A DNA stretch of 64,000 nt from Paenibacillus oryzae (GTDB taxonomy: Bacteria; Bacillota; Bacilli; Paenibacillales; Paenibacillaceae), in contig NZ_LYPA01000032.1 in assembly GCF_001675045.1 (NCBI RefSeq), positions 1-64,000 on the forward strand, in the 5' to 3' direction. Position numbers and translations under genes: made by a program. The notes beneath the pieces are model-generated. The model was not told where the DNA came from. It made no database searches and worked only from the letters and a program-made list of their open reading frames with translations. Every line of letters begins with the position of its first letter. Positions within the stretch are counted from its first letter, which is position 1. Positions 33,801 through 42,290 of the stretch are shown here, in pieces.

Positions 33801-36443
33801 CGGAGTATTTCGCGAAGACGTTAACGTCAGCTCAGGTATCTGCTTGAATATATTCGTTATCTCTATTGTTTTCACCGTTTCGTTGCCAGCCGCATCGCGC
33901 GCATAGACAGTGTACGTGCCGTTTTCATCAGCTACGAACTCTTCTTCGTTCAGCACATCTTCGCCGCCACCACCGATGAAATAGGCGGCATCTTGTTCAC
34001 CCTTCGCTGCACCTAGCTCGGCAAGGCTATTGTCTGCTGCCGTGCCCGCGACCGAGACTTCAACGCCAACCACAACGTTTGCGTTGGTCGGAGCACTTGG
34101 CGAAAACGTCAGTGAAAGCTCAGGCGCTTGCTTGAATATATTCGTTATCTCTATTGCTTCCACCGTTTCATTGCCTGCCGCATCGCGTGCATATACAGTG
34201 TACGTGCCGTTTTCATCAGCCGTGAACGCCGATTCATCCAACACATCCTCACCGCCGCCGCCAATGAAGTAGGCAGCATTTTGATCGCCCTTTGCCGCAC
34301 GAAGCTCTGCGAGGCCATTGCCTGCTGACTCACCGGCAACAATAGCAGCAATACCTACCTCAACGTTTCCGTTTGTTGGGCCACTTGGCGAAGGCGTTAA
34401 CATCAGCTCAGGCGCTTGCTTAAATATATTGGTTATCTCTAAGGTTTTCACCGTTTCATTGCCAGCCGCATCGCGTGCATATACCGTGTACATGCCGCTT
34501 TCATCAGCCGTGAACGCTGATTCATCCAGAACATCCTCACCGCCGCCGCCAATGAAGTAGGCGGCATTACGGTCTCCCTTCGCTGCACGAAGCCCGGCAA
34601 GGCCATTGCCTGCTGAATCATCAGCAACAGCAGCCTCAATGCCTACCACAACATCACCGTTTGTTGGGGCACTTGGCGAGGGCGTTAACATCAGCTCAGG
34701 CGCTTGCTTGAATATACTCTTTATCTCTACGGTTTTCACCGTTTCATTGCCTGCCGCATCACGTGCATATACCGTGTACATGCCATTTTCATCAGCGATG
34801 AACTCTGCTGCGCTCAGCACATCTTCACCGCCGCCAATGAAGTAGTCGGCATTACGATCTCCCTTCGCCGCACGTAGCTTGGCAAGGTTGTTGCCTGCTG
34901 ACTCGCCAGCAATAGAAGCCTCAATACCAACCACAACATCACCGTTTGTTGGGCCACTTGGCGAAGGCGTTAACATCAGCTCAGGCACTTGCTTGAATAT
35001 ATTGGCGACTTCAATCGTCTCCAGAGCGGAATTACCCGCCGTATCCTCCACGTATACGGAATAAACGCCATTTTGCGTTACAGAGAATCCATCATTTAAC
35101 GAAGTTCCATTTCCGCTTTGGAAAAAAGCCGCATTTTGCAGCCCTGCCGCCCATAGCCGCTTGGCAATGGCTACATTATCCGAGGCGTCCAGCCTGATTT
35201 CCACATCCGTATTGGTTGGACCTGCCGTCCCTGAAGGCGTCAACACGATAACCGGCGGGATTTTGTCAATTGAAGAGACTGTAATCGGAAACACCGCTTC
35301 ATTACCCGCTATATCGCGGGCGTACAGAGTAAAGGTCCCGTTCTCTGTTACCGTAAAGCTGTCTGTCGCTAACGCCGCTCCAGCATTGCTGCCCAAAAGA
35401 TCATGACCCTGCGCAACAAAATAATTAACATTCTGATTTCCTGACGCCCACTTGAAGCTGGCGATTGAACTACTCGCGTCCGCAGCCGAAACTTGTACCG
35501 AAACATCCTCATTACTTGGACCGCTTGGTGAAAGCGAGTAGGTTAGCTGCGGAGCCGTTTTGTCGTAAAAAACGACAGAGTTGTTCGTCGTCGCGGTAAA
35601 AACACTGCCTGGCGCTCCCGCCTCTGAAAATATGGCCGCTGACAGAGACACAGCTCCTTCCGGCAGCATATCCGTCACCGCCAAACTTGCGCTCCAGCTT
35701 GTCCCGCTCCCTGTTGCCGCCACTGTCGTTCCGGCAATCTTGATGATAGGGCTTTGAATGGCAATATCCGTCTCAAGCTCAACGGTTATGGTATCTCCAG
35801 TTTTGGCATAGCCTGGTGCTCCATCCGAGGAAACCGTAAGCGAAGCGATATGGGGAACAGGGCGGTTCAGCTCATATGACCAATGGACATGATCGGTGGT
35901 ATTGGTCCAGCCATCCGTAAAGGAGTAGAGTGTCGCCCACAACGCATTTGGAGGAATATTCAGCTCATTATCGGTCGTGAGCTCGGTTATGCCATCCACT
36001 GAGTAGCGAAAAGAGGTGTTGCCAATCGGATTATTCACACCTGTCCGTTCGACCTGGAAGGAAGAAATCGTAACCCAGGTCGCCGTCGCAGGAATAGCCA
36101 ACGAATCGCTTGTTTGTCCGATTGCACCATTGCTGCTATAGGTAAATACGGGATTCCAGCTAAAGCGACTCCAGCCATAATCATAAAAAACCGACGGCGT
36201 CAGCCAATCGGCAACGGCTGGAGGATTCGGGCTATTTTGGACAATACCATCTACACTAAACGTATATTCTGTCGCCCGCCCTTCATACACATTGTTAGTA
36301 TACGTGGAATATCCGGTTAATATCTGTCCGCCAATACCCGCCGCTCTTAACGGTACAGTTAATTCGGGAGTCAGAAGGGCGCCAACAACCGGCAGCAGCA
36401 CAACAAGCGCAGTCAGCCAAAATATCATTCTTTTTTTACTCAT
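30804..36443 (-). CDS. Giant SLH-anchored repeat surface protein
   Basis: A 1879-residue exported cell-wall protein. A signal peptide (ending near residue 33) is followed by a ~250-residue region with YSTYTNNVYEGRATEYTFSVDG, then bacterial Ig-like repeats: two divergent ones, seven near-identical ~96-residue units (residues ~484-1156, core YTVYARDAAGNETV and KGDxNAAYFIGGGGEDVL), and two more divergent ones. A cadherin-like beta-sandwich domain follows (LSIDGQPVTLSPVFDPRQTHYTA). The C-terminus holds three SLH domains (NGYGDGRFAPDRAVTRAEL, SGGPDGSFRPESPLTRAELA, TGYEDGSFRPDRQVTRAQA), which bind pyruvylated wall polymer. Start ATG 36443 has GAGAGGA upstream. Likely adhesin or surface-layer function. 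Confidence 0.88.
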   Translation of the reverse strand: MSKKRMIFWLTALVVLLPVVGALLTPELTVPLRAAGIGGQILTGYSTYTNNVYEGRATEYTFSVDGIVQNSPNPPAVADWLTPSVFYDYGWSRFSWNPVFTYSSNGAIGQTSDSLAIPATATWVTISSFQVERTGVNNPIGNTSFRYSVDGITELTTDNELNIPPNALWATLYSFTDGWTNTTDHVHWSYELNRPVPHIASLTVSSDGAPGYAKTGDTITVELETDIAIQSPIIKIAGTTVAATGSGTSWSASLAVTDMLPEGAVSLSAAIFSEAGAPGSVFTATTNNSVVFYDKTAPQLTYSLSPSGPSNEDVSVQVSAADASSSIASFKWASGNQNVNYFVAQGHDLLGSNAGAALATDSFTVTENGTFTLYARDIAGNEAVFPITVSSIDKIPPVIVLTPSGTAGPTNTDVEIRLDASDNVAIAKRLWAAGLQNAAFFQSGNGTSLNDGFSVTQNGVYSVYVEDTAGNSALETIEVANIFKQVPELMLTPSPSGPTNGDVVVGIEASIAGESAGNNLAKLRAAKGDRNADYFIGGGEDVLSAAEFIADENGMYTVYARDAAGNETVKTVEIKSIFKQAPELMLTPSPSAPTNGDVVVGIEAAVADDSAGNGLAGLRAAKGDRNAAYFIGGGGEDVLDESAFTADESGMYTVYARDAAGNETVKTLEITNIFKQAPELMLTPSPSGPTNGNVEVGIAAIVAGESAGNGLAELRAAKGDQNAAYFIGGGGEDVLDESAFTADENGTYTVYARDAAGNETVEAIEITNIFKQAPELSLTFSPSAPTNANVVVGVEVSVAGTAADNSLAELGAAKGEQDAAYFIGGGGEDVLNEEEFVADENGTYTVYARDAAGNETVKTIEITNIFKQIPELTLTSSRNTPTNGNVEVGIAVTFAGESAGNGLAGLRAAKGDRNAAYFIGGGGEDVLDGSAFTADESGTYTVYARDAAGNETVKTVEITNIFKQAPELMLTPSPSAPTNGNVEVGIAATVAGESAGNGLAELRAAKGDQNAAYFIGGGGENMLDESAFTADENGMYTVYARDAAGNETMETIELTNILRQAPELTLTSSPSAPTNGDVVVSIDASVAGTAAGNSLAELRVAKGDFDTAYFIGGGGEDVLDESEFTADENGTYTIYARDAAGNKTVERITISNVDRMKPALTLTSDYTAPINGNVMISVTASDSESGVRTVLWSAVSPETENPWPSEEVMDGVFVATANGLYTVIAYDYAGNSTVQQINVMNIYRDEPKLQLSLETEEPTGERAAVLAQVTAVGDGNSIAVVKWAEGEEPIAFFSGGAGNDITEARQFDAQTNGVYTVYTKDAAGNEAAATIEVDNIRRINADLAALTLSIDGQPVTLSPVFDPRQTHYTAQVASEVASVLLTASAADMAASVAVNGKAVQAGEQAVVSLNYGANTVDVEATAQLASVKQTYEIEITRARPAAAALPIIRSQIFGLRLNGQPITGLTESSIVDSSGALHYELKLESAGAIVSAASAGGENVLRIESQSGVAHKAEQVRFAFSTEAIRQLKDLKLKLVLSIEETEYEMPLDFSKSNSNELSVQLAVPGGTKLAKRLLDQTNTALAHNWNVKQASAAVSFASGGITGKGSLLLPLPDALNAVEARKLAVYMKVENGESRLMAGKVRYDAGGKATGITIETEGSGQAIVLAAEPIVTSYDNYMNGYGDGRFAPDRAVTRAELAALLTKLSPAGQAGAAAGGDTDFGDVPQEHWAAEAIAKAAASSWMSGGPDGSFRPESPLTRAELAVVLARWLAAQGTEQPAMFADAAEHWAASAISIVSEQGWLTGYEDGSFRPDRQVTRAQAVAVLNRVLGRPQLSGSGGDWQDVPASHWAADAIRSATQSFREEAYLNGETEVVAIQKP
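32976..34993 (-). repeat. Seven tandem 288-bp repeats inside the SLH gene
   Basis: The region divides evenly into seven units of about 288 bases (one is three bases shorter), each encoding one Ig-like domain. Units 3 and 6 are almost the same at protein level, pointing to recent duplication or gene conversion. Copy number is likely to vary between strains, and the region may be collapsed or mis-assembled from short reads. Confidence 0.85.
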
Positions 36444-36485
36444 TATAAACGTCCTCTCTTCCAATCAATATACAATTGCGCCCCC

Positions 36486-36674
36486 CTAAACCGACAGCCA
36501 TGTCATATGGAATAGCTCGTAGCAGACCCCAACAATGACCGCAAGAGCCAATATGATGCCAAAATACCATCTGGCAAACCTCCAGCCTGTATAGACGGCA
36601 TTCCACCAAAGGCTGATATACAGCAGCACCCCCAAAACAAGCACAATAATAGAAGAAATTATGGAATCGCTCAT
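36486..36674 (-). CDS. Small two-segment membrane protein
   Basis: A 62-residue protein with hydrophobic stretches IISSIIVLVLGVLLYISLWW and FGIILALAVIVGVCYELF. The start at 36674 has GGGGAG 5 bases upstream, whereas an in-frame ATG at 36707 has no site. It ends 42 bases before the SLH gene on the same strand, with no terminator between, so both are likely one operon. No family is recognised; it may help export or anchoring of the large surface protein. Confidence 0.6.
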   Translation of the reverse strand: MSDSIISSIIVLVLGVLLYISLWWNAVYTGWRFARWYFGIILALAVIVGVCYELFHMTWLSV

Positions 36675-36748
36675 GCTTTCTCCCCATCCTTTTTTCAATG
36701 ATTTCACGCTATTTCTCGGCTTCCTAAAAATAGGTCAAACGAAGCTGT

Positions 36749-36771
36749 TACTCCATACCTAAAAAGGAGTA
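36749..36771. promoter_or_regulatory. Inverted repeat TACTCC-N11-GGAGTA in divergent promoter region
   Basis: A perfect 6-11-6 inverted repeat lies between the small membrane/SLH operon and the LuxR-type regulator. A single TACTCC half-site recurs at the -35 of the ABC gene at 41529. A second hairpin-like repeat, GGGTG-caatttC-ACCC, lies at 36799-36815. It could be the regulator's binding site (inference). Confidence 0.4.
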
Positions 36772-36894
36772 TCTTTCGACAATTCCATTCATATAGAGGG
36801 TGCAATTTCACCCTTGCTTCCAGTACAATAAAGAAAAAACGGCTATTAAAATCTAGGGCGTGTATCAAACCCGCTCAATTCGGGGTGTTCGGGT

Positions 36895-39800
36895 ATGACC
36901 AACCAGCTTTATGGGTCTGAAATGACATTAAGAGAGTGGATGCGGCGAAATCCCTATAGGGAAGGAGCGTCACTCCGCAAACTGGCAAAAGCCGCAGCGC
37001 TGCAACTCCGGGAGCTGCATCTGAAGCAGCGGCTCCATCTGGAGCTGAGACCGGAGCAATTTATCATCAGCGCTGATGGAGAAGGACTCAGACTTGCGGG
37101 TTACAGGCGCGATACCTTTTGGAAACAAGAGGAACATGACAAACATGGAGATTCACCTGCTCCGAATTTCGGCAGTTTGCCGGAAGCCTTGCCCTACTGT
37201 TCGCCGGAGAGTACAGGGAGAATGCAGCGGAGGATTGATGAGCGGAGCGATCTTTATTCGCTTGGCGCCATTCTTTACGAGCTGGTTGCCGGACGGCCTC
37301 CCTTTTCCGCAGCTACTTCCCTGGAATGGGTCTACATGCATCTGGCCCAAACCCCTCCTCCGCTGTCGGCGCCCGGATCGCCAGTGGTTGACGGGCAGCT
37401 CGAAGCCATTATTATGAAGCTTCTCGCGAAAAACCCGGATCAGCGCTATCAAACTGCAGACCAGCTCATTCACGATCTGGATCAGTCCGGGACAAGCGAC
37501 GAAGCCTATATCGAATTGCAAGGCTTTTATGGACGGGAATACGAATTAAACGTGCTGACACAGGCCTTCTATTCCGCCTGCTTCGGCTCCACCGAAATCG
37601 TCTACGTAACCGGCGAAGCCGGCATCGGCAAAACAAGCTTGATCCATGCGGCCTTTCGGGATTTGCGGAAAAACCATCGCTTTTATTATATTTCCGGCAA
37701 GTTTCAGCAGCTGGCTACCGGCGTTCCATATCAACCCGTCATTGGAGCCTTCCGCGGCCTTGTCCGCCATATGCTGGGAGAAGGAATGGCTTATACAGAG
37801 CAATTAAAAATCCGGCTTCAACATGCGCTTGGCGCCAATGCGGCCATAATGACCGCCATTATTCCGGAGCTGGAGCTGTTGACCGGCATTTCTCCCTTCC
37901 CCGAGGAGCTTCCTTCCAATGAGTCGCAAAAACGATTCATCTACACATTTCGGAGATTCACGCAGGCACTGGCATCCAGAGATTGTCCAATTGTGTTGTT
38001 TATTGATGATTTGCAGTGGGCCGACGCCTCTTCCTTGCAATTAATACACGCCTTGCTGTGCGATCCGGAATGCCAATATTTATTATTCGTTTGCTCTTAT
38101 CGCCCCTCTGAGCTGGGCCTAGATTCGCTGCCCGGCTACGAGGAGAATGGAAGCATATCCGACCAAGCCGCCGTTCGTCATCTTGAGCTTGCTCCGCTTG
38201 ATAGAGAGCACATAGGCCGCATGATGTCGGAAACGCTGGATGTCCAGGCGGATATTACGTACCCATTGACCGAAATGCTTTATCGCGAGTCGGGAGGAAA
38301 TCCATTCCACTTCAGGCAGATCCTGCTCCGCCTGCGCGACGATCACATTGTTCGTTATGATGAAGCAAAGCGCTCTTGGCAATGGGATATCGGCCAGATG
38401 ATGAATCTCTCCCCGCATTATGCTGTTCAAACGCTAATTCGCCACCGTCTGGAGCGGCTTTCGGACAATGAACGCAAGCTGCTGCAAATGGCTTCCTGTA
38501 TTGGCAGCGAGTTTGATCCGGCTATTATCGCCGAGGCGGCAGGGCAACCACTATCCGTTGAAGATTGGACCATGATGGAGACGGAGGGGCTGCTCAAATC
38601 CTCCAGACCGGACCGTTACTTTTTTGTCCACGACAGCATTCAAAAGCTGATCTACAGCGAGCTCGGCAGCGAGGTCAAGCAAGCGTTTCACCAAGCCATT
38701 GGAGAAACATTGCTTACACGGCAGAGCGGCAGCGAGGATATTCCGTTTGATGCCATCAACCATCTGAATCAAGGCTCGGATACGCTCTCTGATCCCGTCT
38801 CAATTAGAACGCTTGCCCGCCGAAATCTGGATGCAGGAGCCGGAGCCAAAGCGGCTTCCGCGTACGATATGGCCTTGTCCTATTTTGCAAAAGGGGTCGA
38901 GCTGCTCCGTCCTTATCCGGCTGAGCTGGCATTGGAGCTGGGGTTCGAGCTGCAGCTCCAGCATGCCGAATGTCTTTATTTGTGCGGCAGCCACCACGAG
39001 TCCGAAGCCGGATTACAGCTCCTCCTGCAGCGCGCATCCAACACGTCAGAACGGAGCCGGGTGCAGCTGCTACGCATTATGCAATTGATTAATCAAGGAA
39101 AATATGCGGAGGGAACCGAGCTTGGTCTAACTTGCCTTCGCGAGCATGGCATCGACATTTCGCCGAAGCTGGAGCAAAGCCGTTTGAAGGTGGAGGCTGC
39201 CCGCATAGAGCAGATTTTGGAGGAACGTATGGATCAGCTTGGGGAGCTTCCCGATATGTCAGACCCGGAAACCATACTGATTATGAATTTGATGTTTGCC
39301 ATTACGCCTTCCACCTTTTTTACAAATAAAAATGTATACGCCCAGTTGATGTGCAAAGCGCTGGAGCTTACGCTGCAATACGGCAATACGCCCGTATCGG
39401 CAGCCGTTTACACCGCCGTCGGCATGCTGCTTGGCACAGATCACGGCAATTACAGCCTTGGCCTGGCCGTCGGAAAAGTGGGCGTCGAGCTGTCCCGGCG
39501 TTATAATCTGGCATCCATCAAGAGCAAAACCTATACCATTTTTGGCGGCGTATTGAGCCAATTTGCCGGAGACAGCCGCGAGAGCGAGTCTTATCTGGCT
39601 CAAGCCTTGTCCAGCGGACTGGAATCCGGCGACTACATTTTTGCCAGCTATGCGGTGGGTGCTCATGTCAATGCCATTTATGCCCGAGTGCCCCTCAGCA
39701 AGCTGAATCGGACGATAAGCGATTATATGGATGTTCTGGAAACGACCCGGGATGATTTTGTGCTGCAAAACCTGTACCTGTACCGGCAGCTCGCGCTGGC

Positions 39801-41376
39801 TCTTCAAGGAGCCACTGCATCGCCCGAAAGCTTCAGCAGTGCAGGATTTGACGAGGAACAATTTTTAGACCGGATTTCCGGCGGCGAAACGGCTGTAACT
39901 ACGTTATTCCAATACTGTGCTTACAAAACGCAGCTGTGTTTCCTGCTGGGATATTATCAGGAAGCGGCAGATTGGGCGCGTCAAGGCAGGCAGCATGAGG
40001 CTTACGCCACTCATCTGCCGCATCTGGCGGAGGGCTTGTTCTACGAGCTGCTTGCGCGGCTCGCGCTTAAGCCTCTTGAAGCTTCAATTGAACGGGGCAA
40101 TACAAAGGAAGCAGTCAGCAGGAAGGAAGCAAACGGTTCGAGGAAAGCGAGCGATTTCGGAACCAGAACGATTGCGGAAAGTCTTACCGTTTTCCGGCAT
40201 TGGGCGTCTATCGCGCCAGCGAGATATTTGTCCCGGGCCGTTGTGCTGGAAGCCGAATACGCCAGAGTCTCGGAAAAGCTTGAACAAGCCGAAGCCTTAT
40301 ACGACCAAGCTATCCGGGAGGCGCGGGAGAGCGATGATATTGCTGCAGGCAGCATCGCGGCAGAGCTGGCCGCCCGCCATTACCGGGAACGCGGAAAAAG
40401 CACCAGCGCTTTCTACTATCTGGAGCTTGCGCTTCAAGGCTACAGCCGGTGGGAGCTTGCCATTAAGGTAACGCAGCTGAAAGAGCTGGAGGCGCACTGG
40501 ACCAATCAGGACAAGCCAGATCTGCCTCCGCTTGCCGAATATCAAGCTTCGGGCGGAGCGCGCGGCGTATCCTCACTCTCCGAGATTACGCTCGCAGGCG
40601 ATGCTTCTTACAGCCATCATCTTGATCTTGACGCTATTCTGAAAACCGCCGAAATGATTGGGGGGCAGGATGACACAGCAACGGCGCTTCGCAATATTCT
40701 TAATACGATTGTCACCTATGCAGGCGCCACAACGGGAGCGCTGTTGACCGGCGGCAGCGAACGGCTGTATGTGCAAGCCTATTTCGATATCCACTCCTCT
40801 GATGTCTTCACTCCGACGGGATTGAACAACGATAGCCTTTCGCTGCCGGAAGGGCTGATCCGGTATACGCTGCTGACGCAAGAAGAGGTCCGCTATAGTC
40901 CCGAGGAAGAAAGCTGGCTGGACCATAATCCTTATATTGCAGAACGCAAGCCGCAATCGGTGTTATGCCTGCCCGTCACGGTGCACGGTACGATGCAGGG
41001 CGTGCTTTATCTCGAAAACCGCCATGCCGCAGGCGTTTTTGCTCCCCGGCATCAGCCGGTGCTGCTGGCCATGGCCGCTCATGCCTTATTCCTGTGCGCG
41101 CTGCAAACCGCAGCTGACAAGGCCGGCGCTCATTCCGATGCGGCCGAGCTGCCAGAATTGCCGCAAACGGAAATGCTGGAGGAGCCGCTCACGGAGCGCG
41201 AGCTGGAAGTCTTGGCTCTGCTGGCAGCGGGGTTGTCCAATAAGGAAATTGCCGAACATCTCATTATTGCAACAGGAACAGTCAAGGTTCATATCAAAAA
41301 TCTGTTTGCCAAGCTCAAGGTAAACCGGCGGACAAAAGCTATCGCGCAAGCCAAAGAGCTGAAGCTTCTGAATTAG
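36895..41376 (+). CDS. Pseudokinase-AAA-TPR-GAF-LuxR regulator
   Basis: A 1493-residue cytoplasmic signalling protein. Residues 1-200 match only the C-lobe of a Ser/Thr kinase (SPESTGRMQRRIDERSDLYSLGAILYELVAGRPPFSA and NPDQRYQTA), but the catalytic loop reads HLELRPEQF instead of HRDLKP-N and no DFG or N-lobe P-loop exists, so it is a pseudokinase. Then comes a STAND/AAA ATPase: Walker A GEAGIGKTS (~240) and Walker B IVLFIDDLQWAD (~366). A TPR-rich stretch follows (650-1220), a GAF domain (~1241-1400, with LYVQAYFDIHSSDV), and a LuxR winged helix (LTERELEVLALLAAGLSNKEIAEHL) at the C-terminus. Divergent from the SLH operon and upstream of a BceAB-type pump, it may control both. Confidence 0.88.
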   Translation: MTNQLYGSEMTLREWMRRNPYREGASLRKLAKAAALQLRELHLKQRLHLELRPEQFIISADGEGLRLAGYRRDTFWKQEEHDKHGDSPAPNFGSLPEALPYCSPESTGRMQRRIDERSDLYSLGAILYELVAGRPPFSAATSLEWVYMHLAQTPPPLSAPGSPVVDGQLEAIIMKLLAKNPDQRYQTADQLIHDLDQSGTSDEAYIELQGFYGREYELNVLTQAFYSACFGSTEIVYVTGEAGIGKTSLIHAAFRDLRKNHRFYYISGKFQQLATGVPYQPVIGAFRGLVRHMLGEGMAYTEQLKIRLQHALGANAAIMTAIIPELELLTGISPFPEELPSNESQKRFIYTFRRFTQALASRDCPIVLFIDDLQWADASSLQLIHALLCDPECQYLLFVCSYRPSELGLDSLPGYEENGSISDQAAVRHLELAPLDREHIGRMMSETLDVQADITYPLTEMLYRESGGNPFHFRQILLRLRDDHIVRYDEAKRSWQWDIGQMMNLSPHYAVQTLIRHRLERLSDNERKLLQMASCIGSEFDPAIIAEAAGQPLSVEDWTMMETEGLLKSSRPDRYFFVHDSIQKLIYSELGSEVKQAFHQAIGETLLTRQSGSEDIPFDAINHLNQGSDTLSDPVSIRTLARRNLDAGAGAKAASAYDMALSYFAKGVELLRPYPAELALELGFELQLQHAECLYLCGSHHESEAGLQLLLQRASNTSERSRVQLLRIMQLINQGKYAEGTELGLTCLREHGIDISPKLEQSRLKVEAARIEQILEERMDQLGELPDMSDPETILIMNLMFAITPSTFFTNKNVYAQLMCKALELTLQYGNTPVSAAVYTAVGMLLGTDHGNYSLGLAVGKVGVELSRRYNLASIKSKTYTIFGGVLSQFAGDSRESESYLAQALSSGLESGDYIFASYAVGAHVNAIYARVPLSKLNRTISDYMDVLETTRDDFVLQNLYLYRQLALALQGATASPESFSSAGFDEEQFLDRISGGETAVTTLFQYCAYKTQLCFLLGYYQEAADWARQGRQHEAYATHLPHLAEGLFYELLARLALKPLEASIERGNTKEAVSRKEANGSRKASDFGTRTIAESLTVFRHWASIAPARYLSRAVVLEAEYARVSEKLEQAEALYDQAIREARESDDIAAGSIAAELAARHYRERGKSTSAFYYLELALQGYSRWELAIKVTQLKELEAHWTNQDKPDLPPLAEYQASGGARGVSSLSEITLAGDASYSHHLDLDAILKTAEMIGGQDDTATALRNILNTIVTYAGATTGALLTGGSERLYVQAYFDIHSSDVFTPTGLNNDSLSLPEGLIRYTLLTQEEVRYSPEEESWLDHNPYIAERKPQSVLCLPVTVHGTMQGVLYLENRHAAGVFAPRHQPVLLAMAAHALFLCALQTAADKAGAHSDAAELPELPQTEMLEEPLTERELEVLALLAAGLSNKEIAEHLIIATGTVKVHIKNLFAKLKVNRRTKAIAQAKELKLLN

Positions 41377-41412
41377 CGCCAGCACCTGTGGGTGATTACG
41401 AAGCACTGAGCC

Positions 41413-41450
41413 AAAGGCCCAAGGTGACAATATTGTCACCTTGGGCCTTT
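41413..41450. terminator. Perfect 38-base palindrome, likely terminator
   Basis: AAAGGCCCAAGGTGACAAT is followed by its exact reverse complement. It lies 36 bases after the LuxR-type gene. The T run is only three bases, so a terminator role is likely but a protein-binding site is possible. Confidence 0.65.
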
Positions 41451-41470
41451 CAAATTGTAAGGCAAATCGA

Positions 41471-41499
41471 AGGTACTCCCAAGCCGCCCTTTCTATAAT
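41471..41499 (+). promoter_or_regulatory. Activator-type promoter for BceAB-like operon
   Basis: A consensus -10 TATAAT (41494-41499) has, 17 bases upstream, AGGTAC instead of a -35 consensus. The TACTCC half-site (41474-41479) overlaps this -35 position, as expected for an activator-dependent promoter. The AAGGAG ribosome site and ATG 41529 follow. Confidence 0.5.
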
Positions 41500-41528
41500 T
41501 AGGATATAAAGCTTAAGGAGTGAATGAC

Positions 41529-42290
41529 ATGCCGATTTTGAAGGCTACAGGCATACAAAAGGTTTACGGCAATAAATATAATCGCCAGGAAGTATTGAAG
41601 GGCATCAACCTCAGCATTCAGGAAGGAGAGTTTGTTAGCATTATGGGGGCGTCGGGCTCCGGCAAAACCACTTTACTGAACGTATTGTCCTCTATTGACA
41701 AGGTCAGCTCGGGCAGCATCGTGATCGCGGGAAAGGATATTACCGGGATGAACGAAAAGCAGATCGCAGAGTTTCGCAAACGGAATTTGGGCTTTATTTT
41801 TCAGGAATACCATCTGCTGGATACGCTTACGGTTAAGGAAAACATTATGCTTCCGCTCACCGTAACGAAGCTGCCGCGCAAGGAAGCCGAGCAGCGTTTT
41901 CAGATGATTGCTTCGGAGCTTGGCATTTTTGATCTGAAAAACAAATATCCAAGGGAAATATCCGGCGGGCAGAAGCAACGCGTAGCGTCGGCAAGAGCTT
42001 TTATCCATCGCCCCAGCCTTCTGTTTGCGGACGAGCCAACCGGCGCGCTGGATTCCAAATCCGCTTATTATTTGCTGAACAAGCTCAGCCAGCTCAATCA
42101 AACCCTAGGCAGCACCATTGCCATGGTAACGCATGATGTGGAAGCCGCCAGCTACAGTGAACGGGTAATTCTGATTAAGGACGGGCTGATCTACAGCGAA
42201 ATCCATAAGGGCTCCAAAACGCGTGAAGCGTTTTACGGCGATATTCTAAGCAGCCAAGCCCTGGCAGGGGGTCGTCCGCTTGAGCATTAA
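41529..42290 (+). CDS. BceA-type ABC transporter ATPase
   Basis: A 253-residue MacB/BceA-type ATPase: Walker [10 protein letters not shown], signature [15 protein letters not shown], Walker [17 protein letters not shown], switch MVTHDVEAA. Together with the 648-residue permease it forms a two-gene antimicrobial-peptide (bacitracin-type) detoxification pump. ATG 41529 has AAGGAG 8 bases upstream, favoured over the GTG at 41520. It overlaps the permease by 11 bases. No BceRS-like two-component pair is adjacent, unlike most Bce modules; the LuxR-type protein upstream is the only nearby regulator. Confidence 0.9.
   Translation: MPILKATGIQKVYGNKYNRQEVLKGINLSIQEGEFVSIMGASGSGKTTLLNVLSSIDKVSSGSIVIAGKDITGMNEKQIAEFRKRNLGFIFQEYHLLDTLTVKENIMLPLTVTKLPRKEAEQRFQMIASELGIFDLKNKYPREISGGQKQRVASARAFIHRPSLLFADEPTGALDSKSAYYLLNKLSQLNQTLGSTIAMVTHDVEAASYSERVILIKDGLIYSEIHKGSKTREAFYGDILSSQALAGGRPLEH

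Noticed and set aside
32976-34993. Regularly spaced repeats that could suggest a CRISPR array
   Set aside because: Units are 288 bases and continuous coding domains, without 23-50 base repeats or unique spacers; no cas genes are present.
36895-37495. Active Ser/Thr protein kinase
   Set aside because: HRD and DFG motifs and the N-lobe are missing, so activity is not supported.
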